From assembly GCA_964016985.1 (NCBI GenBank), contig OZ024823.1, forward strand, positions 61,090,514 through 61,154,513: a DNA stretch of 64,000 nt, read 5' to 3'. This document shows, one piece after another, positions 52,431 to 62,724 of the stretch. Numbering within the stretch: position 1 is the stretch's first letter; every line of letters begins with the position of its first letter. This DNA is from Anodontia alba. Lineage: Eukaryota; Mollusca; Bivalvia; Lucinida; Lucinidae. The notes under the pieces are model-generated. The model did not search any database. It was not told the DNA's origin and worked only from the letters and a program-made list of their open reading frames with translations. Made by a program: the position numbers and the translations under genes.

Positions 52431-54165
52431 TGTACGCGCGTTATGTTGTCATATGGTTACCTAGTTATGGCGTGAAGAAGGATAGTCTGAAAAAAATTGC
52501 CAAAGGGAAGTAACTCAGAAAAAGAGCAATCTTTGTAGGCAACACACTGTCTTAATCTCACACATTGCTATAAAGTTTCATCAAGATATTCCATAAGGTT
52601 ACCTAGTGCACGCTAAAGGATAGTTTGGAAAAAACTAATCAAAGGGAAGTAACTCAGAAAATGAGAAAGAAATGGCAGTCTTTTTTACACTGTCTTGACC
52701 TGTTACACATTGCTATAAAGTTTTATCAAGACATGTGGTTACTCAGTTATGACACGCATAAGGATAGTGTAAAAAGTAATAAACGGGAAGTAACTCGGAA
52801 ACTAAGAAAGACGGTGCAATCTTTTTTTGTACGTGACACACCGTACACATTGCTATAAAGTTTCATCAAGATATTCCATATGCTTACCTGCTCATGCTAC
52901 GCACAAGTTCAGTCAAAAATCTAATCAAAGAGAAGTGTCTCAGAAATTGAGAAAGGGAGAGTATTCTTTTTTGTACGCGACACGCTGTCTTAACCCCACA
53001 CACATTGCTATAAAGTTTCGTCAAGATATTCCATAGTTAGGCCTACCTACTCATGGTACGCACAAGGTCAGTCAAAAATTTAGTCAAAGGGAAGTACCTT
53101 AGAAATTGAGAAACGGAGAGCAATCTTTTTTCTTCTTTTTTTTTCACGCGACACACCTTCTTTAGCTCATACATGTTGCTATACTTTCATTAAGATATTG
53201 CAAATGGTTACCTAGTTATGGCGCGCACATGGATCAAATCAAAGGGAAGTAACTCAAAAAGAAAGTGAGATCGATCATTTTTTGCAAGCGACACGCCGTC
53301 TTGGCCTCATATACATTGCTAAGGTGTTTCATCCAGATATTCCATACGGTTACCGAGTTATGGTGCGCATAAGGATAGTCTGAAAAAAAAAAATAATAAT
53401 AATCAAAGGGAAGTATCTCAGAAACTAAGAAAGGGAGAGCAATCATTTTTGTACGCGACACACAAGTCTTTGACCTCAAACACATTGCTATAAAGTTTCA
53501 TCAAGATATTCTACATGGTTACCTAATTATGGCATGCATAAGGATTGTGTTAAAAAAAACTAATCAAAGGGAAATAACAAAAAAACTAGGAAAGAGAGAG
53601 CAAACTTTTGGTACGTGACACACCGTCTTAATCTCATACACGTTGCTATAAAGCTTTATCGATATTCCATACGGTTACTTAGTTATGGTTCGCACAAGAC
53701 CAGTCGAAAATTTAATAAAGGGAAGTAATTCAGAAATTGAGAAAGGGAGAGCATTTTTACGCGACACACCGTCTTGACTTCATACACATTGCTATAAAAT
53801 TTCAAGATAATTCATATGATTACCTAGCTATTGCTCGCACAAGTATAGTATGAAAAAAATCTAACCAAACAGAAGTAACTCAGAAAGTAAGAAAGGGAGA
53901 GCAATTATTTTTGCATGAGACACGTCGTCTTAACCTTATACGCATTGTTATAAAGTTTCATCAAGATATTCCATGCGGTTACCGAGTTATGGTGCGCAAA
54001 AGGACAGTCTGGAAAAAAAAGGGAAGTAACACAGAAACTAAGACTGGAAGAGCGATCATTTTTGTACGCGACACGCCGCCTTGACCTCATACACATTGCT
54101 ATAAAGTTTCATAAAAATATTCCTTACGGTTACCCAGTTATAGATCGCACAAAAGTTGCTTACGG
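52431..54165 (+). repeat. Tandem array, about 140-bp unit, about twelve copies
   Basis: Units contain GGTTACCTAGTTATGGCGCG, CAAAGGGAAGTAACTCAGAA, ACTAAGAAAGGGAGAGCAAT, GCGACACACCGTCTTGACCT and ATAAAGTTTCATCAAGATAT then TCCATA. The word order GACACA-CGTCT, AAAGTTTCAT, ATATTCCATA, GGTTA, GTTATGG is shared with the array at 16589-17450. It is intergenic. Confidence 0.93.
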
Positions 54166-54194
54166 ATAGCCGGACAATGCCATAACATAACACG

Positions 54195-54232
54195 TCCGTC
54201 TTTTTTTTTTTTTTTTTTTTTTTTTTTTCAAG
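54195..54232. repeat. Poly(T) tract
   Basis: About 30 T residues directly after the tandem array. Confidence 0.9.
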
Positions 54233-54239
54233 CGGGCGT

Positions 54240-54450
54240 ACACTTATTTGAATTTGTGATAGCAAAAAGTCAGGTCTGTGTAATCGATTTTGTAATATCA
54301 CAAAATCGTTTTTGTGCTATCACAAAATCAGGTCTAGTTTTGATATCACAAAATCAATTTTTCTGCTATCACAAATGGATTTTGTGATATTACAAATAAA
54401 CTTGATTTTGAAATATTGTGAATTCGATTTTCAGATATGAGATAGCCTAT
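54240..54450. repeat. GTGATATCACAAAAT-type short repeat, left block
   Basis: Alternating TTTTGTGATA and TATCACAAAATC words (for example GTGCTATCACAAAATCAGG) make it locally self-complementary. Similar text returns at 55665-55765. Confidence 0.7.
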
Positions 54451-54493
54451 TCAAAAAAAAAAAACAAAAAAAAAAAACGGTTTCGCGATTTCC

Positions 54494-54524
<31 letters not shown>

Positions 54525-54560
54525 GACCTGATGGGATGATATAATTTTGATTTTGCGACA

Positions 54561-54605
<45 letters not shown>

Positions 54606-55520
54606 GGTACAAGATTCCAGTGATTTCTCTTTTTCTAAAATGGCACAGAGAGTCTGGTGATGAAATGCTGGCGGGAAATGTTTTGATGCTTATTTAGAAC
54701 GATCGACAGTTTGACAAACTCCAAGAGGTGATTTTGAATGAGATGATATGTTTTGAAAATGACAACAGATTTTAACTGAGCTCCGTCAATCCCCGGAACA
54801 TTGACTGCTCAACGTTCGACCAGACGAGCAACATCAGCAAATACAAAACATCGTAATAACGTCGTGTCGACATCGAACGTCGAAACGATGTTATTACTCG
54901 TACGATGTTATGTGTTTACTGGGGTCTCCTCATAAAGAGTGAGCTTGGACAGATCAGATTGAAAAGAAGACCCTTTTAGTACCAAACATGAAGGCGCCAG
55001 GTATGAAATGAGGAAAACAGACCATGTAAAAGGTGATTCATGTTTATTAAACTCTTTTGATTTTGCCTTTTGCTTTCGCACCATAGAATAACAGACAATT
55101 GTTACACATTTTGTGGTGTTTGGCATGTAGTTTCAAAATTAAAAGTATCAGGTATGAAACACAAAATTAACTGTACAAACACATCACCAATCATTTGTAA
55201 TTGCAAGCACGGCTACCCTCGTGCCAACAACGTCTCCTCTCTTTCTCACGCGCGTGCGCACGCACGCACGCATCCACACACAAACACACAGAGCAGAATC
55301 GCGATAGAAGCTCTGCACTGCAAGGACAAGTTCCTGTCCTAGTGGATTATCTTCTATTGTAAACAAAAAAAAAAAAAAAAAAAGTTGACTTTGTTCGTGT
55401 TTGTACGGCGGCAGGTATTGGTCCAAAGCTTTATTCATTACCATCCCCATCATCTGCGCCCTTCAATTTCAGCGATCCTTCCTATTATAAATTTTCATGT
55501 TACACCCGAAATTTACGGGG

Positions 55521-55552
<32 letters not shown>

Positions 55553-55834
55553 GAAACTCGTATTTTTCAAATCCTTTTATCATAGAAGAATGTAGTTCAT
55601 ACTGTTTGACAGTTTGGTAAGCATGGTCCATCATTATTCGACGTATTTCATACTGTGATGATATCATTAATTCGAATTTGTGATATGACAAAATCCATTT
55701 TCTGATCTCATAATGTATTTGATATCACAAACTCACGAAGTCTATGATATCATAAAAAATATAGTGATACCCTGAAATAGGAAATAAATAGTATAATGAC
55801 GACTCATATATAGATGAGGCCCTCCCAAGGCGCG
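54451..55834. other. Intergenic; poly(A), (CA)n at 54562-54603, CpG palindrome
   Basis: Poly(A) at 54494-54521; (CA) repeats of about 42 bp; an imperfect palindrome CATCGTAATAACGTCGTG with CGAAACGATGTTATTACTCG at 54850-54908; (ATT)n at 55526-55550; then more GTGATATCACAAA-type text at 55665-55765. No gene is recognised. Confidence 0.55.
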
Positions 55835-55875
55835 CGGGGTGGGGTGGGGTGGGGTGGGGTTGGGGTATGGGGGGT
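55835..55875. repeat. GGGGT repeat with quadruplex potential
   Basis: At least five GGGGT units followed by TTGGGGTATGGGGGG. Four or more G4 runs with one- to three-base loops fit the standard G-quadruplex pattern. It lies 1.56 kb upstream of the WDR26 start codon. Confidence 0.85.
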
Positions 55876-56357
<482 letters not shown>

Positions 56358-56615
56358 GACCCAGCGTTTATAAAATGTTGCATCCTCAGAGGTTGCATCG
56401 CCGTTGATGCGACGTTGTCTCAATGTTGCGTAGTATACATCTATTTCATACCTTTTTCGGCCTCGGGCGATAGTTCATCAGGTGGTCCACAGCACCCCGG
56501 GGCTGATAATTTTGTGTCGCCCAGGAAGGTGTGAATAATATTATAGTTGTTTTAGGCCTGTCACATATCTAGTAGGCTAGGCAATAGAGAGATAGATGTT
56601 CTACTTTGCCATAGG

Positions 56616-56639
56616 CCCCGCCTTTTCGTTTTGACGTCA
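56616..56639 (+). promoter_or_regulatory. GC-box-like and CRE palindrome, copy 1
   Basis: CCCCGCC at 56616-56622 and TGACGTCA at 56632-56639, the full cAMP-response element consensus bound by CREB/ATF proteins. Function is inferred from motif and position only. Confidence 0.55.
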
Positions 56640-56946
56640 CCGTTTATTATATTTTGTGACTTTAAAGACGGGGATTTCGTATTAAGTGGGCTAAATTATC
56701 GTTTGCCTGGACTTCTTTCATTCATCTGTCTAAGACGCAGCGTTTATAAAATGTTGCATCCTCAGAGGTTGCATCGCCGTGGATGCGACGTTGTCTCAAC
56801 GTTGCGTAGTACCACTATTTCATACCTTTTTGTCTCGGACTCATCAGGTGGTTCACAGCACCCCGGGGCTATTAATTTTGTGTCGCCCAGGAAGGTGTGA
56901 ATGATATTATAGATGTGTTATGACTCATATATCTAGTGGGCTGGGT

Positions 56947-56981
<35 letters not shown>

Positions 56982-56999
56982 GGTCTACTTTGCCATAGG

Positions 57000-57023
57000 C
57001 CCCGCCTTTTCGTCGTGACGTCA
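57000..57023 (+). promoter_or_regulatory. GC-box-like and CRE palindrome, copy 2
   Basis: The same CCCCGCC and TGACGTCA (57016-57023) retained in the second copy, about 0.41 kb from the WDR26 start codon. Confidence 0.55.
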
Positions 57024-57225
57024 CCGTTTATTATATTTTGTGACCTCATTAAAGACGGGGATTTCGTATTAAGTGGGCTAAATTATGGCTTGCTTGAACT
57101 TCTTTTGACCACAGAAATTATTTTAGGTATATTTTTCATTCATCTGTCTAAGTATAAATTTATATTATACACGTGTTTGAAAAAATAAATAAACATTAAA
57201 ATTTCCCATAATTCTCGTGAAGTGC

Positions 57226-57239
57226 ACGTGACGTCATCC
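57226..57239 (+). promoter_or_regulatory. WDR26: CRE palindrome overlapping an E-box
   Basis: CACGTGACGTCATCC contains CACGTG (57226-57231) overlapping TGACGTCA (57229-57236), outside the duplication and 200 bp upstream of the start codon. It is the best promoter-proximal candidate; the transcription start is not known. Confidence 0.55.
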
Positions 57240-57342
57240 AGGAAAACATTGACCGAACAAGTGACAGGTTGTGCGGATGAATGTCGAATTTTCCTGCATA
57301 TTTTATTTATGGTTTGTGTATCAAGACAGATACCAACCATAG

Positions 57343-57435
57343 AAGAGAGCGAATAGCATACTGGCATCGTCGTCAGACTCAGAAGACGGTGGTATACCCC
57401 ATCCACCGCGCAAAAAGCAAAAGATTTGTGCAAGT
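57343..57435 (+). other. WDR26: In-frame upstream extension of WDR26 exon 1 without ATG
   Basis: The WDR26 frame stays open upstream of the ATG to a TAG at 57340-57342. The 31 codons read ILASSSDSEDGGIPHPPRKK and QKICAS before the methionine, an acidic-serine patch then a basic patch like a nuclear signal. No ATG occurs in it, but a CTG lies at 57361-57363. It could be 5' UTR, a non-AUG extension, or coding sequence joined to an upstream exon. Confidence 0.4.
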
Positions 57436-57629
57436 ATGCAGACCAATGGCTGTACACAATACAATGGAGAAAGTGCGGAGATAGCATCAACATCATATCA
57501 AAATGGGACCTGTTCTGGATCTTTAAATGGCGAGATCGAGGAGAAAACATCTCCTAGAAAGACAATGTCAAATTCCGACAGAGACATTATACGATTAATT
57601 GGTCAACATTTGCGGGGATTGGGGCTGAA
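57436..57629 (+). CDS. WDR26: WDR26, first coding exon (N-terminus and start of LisH)
   Basis: WDR26 is the LisH/CTLH/WD40 scaffold of the CTLH (GID-type) E3 ubiquitin ligase. The ATG has A at -3; MQTNG mirrors the MQANG start of the human protein as remembered, which supports this start. A low-complexity N-terminus of about 45 residues (Ser, Thr, Gly, Asn; TSPRK) leads to the LisH motif: SDRDIIRLIGQHLRGLGL. The exon is 194 bp and ends AA before GTAAGT; the split codon makes Asn with the C at 60651. An ATG at 57281 opens a different, overlapping frame of 67 codons and could act as an upstream ORF if transcribed. Intron 1: 3021 bp. Confidence 0.93.
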
Positions 57630-58139
57630 GTAAGTGGATATCATCTGTTACCGTGTTTCGAGATTGAGGCTCTCCGTTCTTGTTGAATAATTGCGTATCT
57701 GTTAAAATTCAGACTTTTCTGCATAAGATGTGAATTGCATTTCAAAGTTTTTCGCTCATTGCAAAAGATGGTAAATTATTTGATCTTTTTTTAAATTTCA
57801 TTAGTTTTCCCGTTTGTTTACATTCCGACCTCATTTGACACCTTTGTGGATTTCCCTTTTGGGGCCATCTCAAAATTAACATACATCTTAGTTACTGATC
57901 TATTTTTAGCAATTCACAACCCATTGTGTGTTTTATCAAACAGCAGGAAAAAAGAAGAAAAAAGAATCTTGTGCAGTCATATTAGTTAAGGCTATTTCCT
58001 TCGCGATTATTTTCATTTTCTCGGTAAAAAGTCATTTGAGCAGCCAAGGCCCTCCTGCGCGTCTAGATCCACGAGAATCTTTCGTTCCTCTATCATTACT
58101 GCAGTCTGTCATCAAAATCAGAATTTGTTACTGGTGACA
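57630..58139. other. WDR26 intron 1, first part
   Basis: Unique-looking sequence with no exon or repeat core. The frame at 57928-58137 has no recognised domain. Confidence 0.45.
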
Positions 58140-58180
58140 CTTCAAATGACATTCATTCACCAGGACCTGTGAACGAGAAG

Positions 58181-59353
58181 TTAGTCCCTAGCTCTCGCCA
58201 AAGAAATAAACTTAGCTACTTTATCCTTTGCACCTTCAGTGGATGTAATTACCGAATCTGGAAGGGCATTCCAATCTCTAATGGTCTGAGGGAAGGAGGA
58301 TCTCTTGTAAATATCAGTTCTTGCAGTGGGGATCTGAAATATCAAAGAGTGATGATTTCTGCAGCTCCCAATTTGGGGAATAAGGTCATCTGTTGGAATG
58401 CCGGCAGCACTCTTTAGACCTTTGTACAAGAGTATAAGCCTACTGTCTTTCCTCCTTTTCTTGAGAGACTCCCATCTAAGCTTTTCAGTATTCCTCGTTA
58501 CAAGTCTAGTTGCCCTATTCTGAACTTTTTTAATTTCTTCCTGAAGGACCACTCCCTGGGGGTCCCAGCCACAACTACCATATTCCAAGGTCGGGCGAAC
58601 AAGTCCTTTATATGATGCTGCTTCTTTTACATCCTGGGGGCACTGAATGCCAACTGGTGATAATCCTCAAAGCTGAGGGCATACCAGTATACTGGCAAAA
58701 GCAAAAGATTTTGTCTCAAGAAGCCAAGCGTTCTATTAGCCTTTGTACACATGTTGCTAATATGAGTATTCCATCTCGTCATGCCAAGGTATTTAATGGT
58801 ATCCACATTTTCCAGGACCGTTCCTTCTAAAATGTAATAAGTCTCAGTTTTGTTTGTTATTTTCCTAGTTATCTGCATAATACTGCATTTAACAGGCTGA
58901 AATCTCATACCCCATTTTCTTGCCCAAAACCCTAATCTACCTACATCCTTCTGATTTTTCAATGAGTCATTTGCTTCTCTAATTTCACGATAGCACACAG
59001 TCATCTGCGAACAGTCTTATTTCAGTGTCAGTATCGGTGGAGATATCATTAATGTACAAAGAAAACAACAATGGCCCAAGAACGATCCCTTGTGGGACAC
59101 CAGACAAAACTGGAGCCCACACTGAAGTTTCACTGTTAACAATAACTCTTTGTTTTCTGTAGCAAAGATTCAAGGAATCTATCCATTTGAGAGTCTTCCC
59201 GCCAATGCCATAACGAAATAATTTGCTTTTAAGTAGTTCATGAGGGGATGTGTCAAAAGCCATTTCAAAATCTAGAATAAATGTATCCACCTGTTCTCTT
59301 TTGTCCAAGATTTTTACCCAGTCATTTATTACCATGTTAGCTGAGTTTCTCAA
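58181..59353 (-). pseudogene. LINE reverse transcriptase, 3' part (broken)
   Basis: Three overlapping or near-adjacent minus-strand frames (58985-59353, 58627-59004, 58181-58588) cover the palm and thumb to the stop codon. Between the first two the frame shifts near 58990; between the last two a few codons are lost or shifted near 58600. Catalytic residues D (in DFEMAFDT) and DD (in FADD) remain. The C-terminal part (SCGWDPQGVV then VQNRATRLVTRN) is what CR1 and jockey-type LINEs carry after the polymerase. The copy is dead and unrelated to WDR26. Confidence 0.85.
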
Positions 59354-59631
59354 CTGTGCCTTTTCCTAAATGCATGTTGCCTGTCTGACAAAAGTTGGTG
59401 TTCATCCAAGTGAGCCATGAAGTTTGAGCAAACAATATGTTCAAGCAACTTACATGTACACGGTACGCATGTCAGTGACACAGCGCATAGTTGCGAGCAA
59501 GAGCTCTATCTCCTTTCTTAAAGAGGGGACAAATGTTTGCAAGAAGCCATGCTTTTGGGATTTCATCAGTATTAAGAAATTGCTGAAACAATGTGAAAAT
59601 ACTCGGCCCAGTATGTTCGCTAATTCCTTAA

Positions 59632-59843
59632 CCCTTGTCCTGCTGAATAAATTAAGATGCCACTCCCATTTCTAATTTTCAGCCAATCAAATTTCTTGAT
59701 CCAGATTTTTTACATAAATTCACATACCCGTACTTAATGGCAAACAGTGCACATCCTGATCTGTTGGCTTTTTCAGAAGCCAACTGATCTGGATCTACAC
59801 TGTTTGCAAAAGCAGAACCTATTCAGGTTCAGCAGGACTAGGG
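59632..59843 (-). mobile_element. TTAA-flanked hairpin MITE inserted in the LINE
   Basis: TTAA at 59628-59631 and 59844-59847; CCCTTGTCCTGCTGAA and TTCAGCAGGACTAGGG ends; hairpin TTGGCTTTTTCAGAAGCCAA in GCAAACAGTG-type arms. Removing it with one TTAA restores the LINE reading frame across the site. Confidence 0.95.
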
Positions 59844-60290
59844 TTAAGGACTTTAGGATGAAGCTCATCAGGCCCCAAAACTTTAGAAGGATTTAAGCCC
59901 TTAAGTAACTTTATAACTCCCTCTGATGAAACTACTATATTATCTATGAACGGCGCCAATCTCTCAGTTAATGGAACCTCCTTGTACTCAGTTTTATTGA
60001 ATACATCATTGAATTGACCAATCAGTTCCTCTGCCTATTCAGGATCTGATTCCACAACACAACTGCCATCCCTTTTTTTAAGGGGTGGAATACCTTACCT
60101 GTTTTTTTCTGACTATTAATGTACCTATAGAAGTCTCTGGGATTTGCCTTTACATCACCTACCAAGATATTTACATATAAATCGATCATGCTGTTGTTTA
60201 GTGTCTGTCTTAATTTCCCTTCTCAAAGTTCCAAATTTCGATAAAAGTTTACAGCTAACTGTCTTTCTTGCCTTTTAATCCTGGGATATT

Positions 60291-60650
60291 TGATTGTTAC
60301 CGACAGGGAGTCGGCTCTTGCAGGATGGACAACTAAGGAGTAATTCGGTCTTAGTAGTGCACCAGTCATTTAATTGTATCCACTGCCCCTCACACCATGA
60401 TGTAGCTATTCCTAAAGAAAAATGGTTGAACTATTTGCAAACAGTGGAGACCCTGATGATACGCCACATTTTGCGGCGTCTGATCTGGGTCTGCACTGCT
60501 TGGGAGTTGCCCGTTTAGGGGTCTCCAGTCTTCAGTGGGTTAAGTCAAATGGACCTGCACACATTTGAGAACTGATATGTTAAGGAGTTAAGTATTCCAG
60601 TATTTAGAGTGAATATGGCAAATGAAAACAAATTGATAATTATTTTTCAG
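60291..60650. mobile_element. Palindromic MITE before WDR26 exon 2
   Basis: GCAAACAGTGGAGACCCTGA, ATACGCCACATTTTGCGGCG, TCTGATCTGGGTCTGCACTG at 60437-60500, then TTAAGTATTCCAGTATTTAG and AGTGAATATGGCA, the right end of the ATATTGGGACAG group, ending about 60619, only 32 bp from the exon. The left end is decayed. Confidence 0.65.
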
Positions 60651-60750
60651 CCAAACTGCCGATGAACTAATAGCAGAATCAGGATGTATGTTAGAGCATC
60701 CAGCAGCAGCCAAATTCAGGACTCATATAATGGATGGAGAGTGGATAAAG
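60651..60750 (+). CDS. WDR26: WDR26, second coding exon (end of LisH, start of CTLH)
   Basis: Acceptor ATTATTTTTCAG, donor GTAACA. It is 100 bp: one base completing Asn, then 33 codons in phase 0. It reads QTADELIAESGCMLEHPAAA and KFRTHIMDGEWIK, matching human QTVDLLMQESGCRLEHPSA and KFRNHVMEGDWDK as remembered. It finishes the LisH helix pair and enters the CTLH domain; in the characterised complex these segments mediate contacts with other CTLH subunits. No disruption. Intron 2: 2690 bp. The intron before it contains the antisense LINE and, immediately upstream, a MITE. Confidence 0.95.
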
Positions 60751-61930
60751 GTAACAGGGTTTCCCTGACTCCCATTTTGGCAGTTTTTACCCCAAAAACC
60801 TTGTTCAGAACTCTTCACAGCTAGGGGAAATGGTCCTGAGTGATGCATACATAATCAAATCCTAAATTAATTTTTATTTTTTATCTATGGCTTTGTATTT
60901 TAATCTATTTGCAGTCTAAAGACCAGGAATTATCAATATTTGGACAAAAATTAACCCATAAAGCACTAAGCAAATTGCAGCAGACAATATTCTAAAATTG
61001 ATTTTATTTTTCAGAGAAAAAAAGACAACATTTCATGTGAATTGTCTGCATGTTGTGATTAGTGCTTAAAGGGTCCTCTTTAAAACAATAAACCCCTAAA
61101 TATTAAGAAACTTAAGGGACCCCTTAATTCCACATAAGGGAGTCCCTGGGACCCTCATTTCAAAACCCCAAGGTACATATAATTTAACTTTAAGCATGCT
61201 AAATTTAAATATCAGCAGATAGCATTTTAGAATATTTAACCCTTTACAGCAGAACCTGTCTTAAAAGGCCACAAAAAGGCCACCAAACAGGGTTTTCACT
61301 GGGATTTTCAAAATAGGAGTCCCAAAGCTATTTTCTAGTCCTACTGTGTATTTTCACTAATTTCACTAAATTTCTAAAATAATTATGAGTCCCAGTACAC
61401 ACCTAGTAATCTCATAAGGGGTAGCCGGTGGTTATGCACTCAAAATCTTAAAGCGAACTTCTGGCCATGACTTGCGAGACATCCAAATAACAAATGGGTA
61501 AGTTCTCCTGATTTATTGATTTTTAGTCAATTTCTGTGACATATTTTGAAAAATCAGACAATGCTATTCCCAACAACTTTCATTTCTGCCTCGGAAAAGA
61601 TAGGTATGGGCTTGAAAAAACAAGCGGCTAATTTTTTAATTTTAATTTCACCCAGAGAATGGTAGTCTGATATTTCTGTTTTGACTTTTTTCCAGTGCAA
61701 AATGAAGGTATTTTCAGCTGTCTGGGCTATGATATACTTGTTTAACATATCAAATAAGACATACTGCAACCTACGTCTACGTTAAAATACATAAGATGCT
61801 AAATTTCCCAAGTGTTTCTTCTGGGGACTGAAATGTTTATGCCAAATATGACTTACAATGTACGAGGCCGATTACCCTTTACAGGGTCATTAACCTTTAT
61901 GGGGACAAGAAAGCCTACTGTCAGGTGTCT
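60751..61930. other. WDR26 intron 2, mostly featureless
   Basis: It contains a MITE fragment near 60960-61070 (TTAACCCATAAAGCACTAAG, TTCATGTGAATTGTCTGC) and a repeated GGGACC/AGTCCC-rich stretch at 61075-61345. No exon is seen. Confidence 0.4.
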
Positions 61931-61944
61931 GATTACAAGGCCTG

Positions 61945-62537
61945 ATTATCCCTTATGGGAACATTAGCCATTATCAGAATGCCCCGCATTTAAAAACATG
62001 CAGATTTGAGACAAACCAGTTTCAAAAATAGTCTGTTTATATATAAACAATCAAACACCATGAAAGGTGTTGCAAATGACACAACCATGCTGTCTCATTT
62101 GCAAAACCTTTCATGGTGTTTGATTGTTTATATGTAAAAGGAATATTTTGAAACTGGTTTGGTCTAAATAGAAAGGAAGGCAATGATCAAGAATCGATAC
62201 AATTATCCCACACCCTCCATCAGAGACATCAAAGGGAAAGAAACACAAACACGAAATAACTGGACCCTAATGGAAACATCACTAGCAGAAAGCCAAATGG
62301 ACAGTTACTTTCCCACAAAGTGGCCAAATGGCTATCCAAAACAAAAAGATGTAAGCGACACACACATTCAAAGACTGACTATAACAAAAACAAAAATTAA
62401 CCATGACAGAAGAACCGCCTTGGAACGGTCAGTGAAAAGTATTTCACTGGGGGGCTTAAATCAATTTATTTAAAAAATCTGCATGTTTTTAAATGCAGGA
62501 CATTCTGATAATGGCTAATGTTCCCAAAAGGGTAATT
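61945..62537. mobile_element. Element with about 62-bp inverted ends and an internal hairpin
   Basis: The left end (GGGAACATTAGCCATTATCA, GCATTTAAAAACATGCAGAT) and right end (ATCTGCATGTTTTTAAATGC, TGATAATGGCTAATGTTCCC) are nearly perfect complements. Inside at 62040-62140 is a second hairpin (AACAATCAAACACCATGAAA with TTTCATGGTGTTTGATTGTT). The frame at 62183-62473 (96 codons, with DRRTALERSVKS) matches no family I know. It is probably a non-autonomous DNA transposon. Confidence 0.75.
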
Positions 62538-62600
62538 GGCAAACAGTGCAGACCCAGAATGTGGCATCTGAATAAGGTCTACACTGTTTGCATTAGCTCC
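62538..62600. mobile_element. Palindromic MITE core, shortened
   Basis: GGCAAACAGTGCAGACCCAG with AAGGTCTACACTGTTTGC, abutting the inverted-end element. Confidence 0.7.
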
Positions 62601-62724
62601 AGGAATTTGTTTAAAACAGAGTAAAAAACAAAATAAAAGTTAACTTGAGACCCTGCTATTGGAAATAGACTGGTCCAAAAGAGATATGGTAGGAGTCCAC
62701 TCATTGTAAATGTTGAAAACTTTG

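Larger units (their letters stand above)
56358..57151 (+). repeat. Tandem duplication upstream of WDR26
   Basis: Copy 1 (56358-56734) and copy 2 (56735-57151) share GCGTTTATAAAATGTTGCAT, CCTCAGAGGTTGCATCGCCG, AGCACCCCGGGGCT, TTTTGTGTCGCCCAGGAAGG, CATAGGCCCCGCCTTTTCG and GGGATTTCGTATTAAGTGGG. Copy 2 carries an expanded GATA run (56945-56981) and about 46 additional bases near its end. Identity is high, so the duplication is young. Confidence 0.93.
58140..60290 (-). mobile_element. 5'-truncated non-LTR retrotransposon, CR1/jockey-like, antisense in WDR26 intron 1
   Basis: The minus strand encodes, from right to left, VKANPRDFYRYINSQ, GPDELHPKVLKELANILGR, NYRAVSLT-like text, DFEMAFDT (motif A), SGVPQGIVLGPLLFSLYIND, IRLFADDCV (catalytic FADD) and a C-terminal KVQNRATRLVTRN region. 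Only the reverse-transcriptase half is left, and frames are disturbed near 58985, 58800 and 59355. A TTAA MITE interrupts it at 59632-59843. The 3' end near 58140 is only approximate, and no target duplication was identified. Confidence 0.88.

Noticed and set aside
49737..53485. Several short open frames with similar peptides (IKF, HEDI, KFRQDIP words)
   Set aside because: They are translations of the tandem units on either strand, interrupted in most copies, with no evidence of a protein.
49640..54165. CRISPR-like regularly spaced repeats
   Set aside because: Units of 140-155 bp repeat end to end without unique spacers, in a eukaryotic intergenic region.
57140..57550. 136-codon minus-strand frame opposite WDR26 exon 1
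   Set aside because: It overlaps the conserved WDR26 exon and is a shadow frame; no homology is seen.
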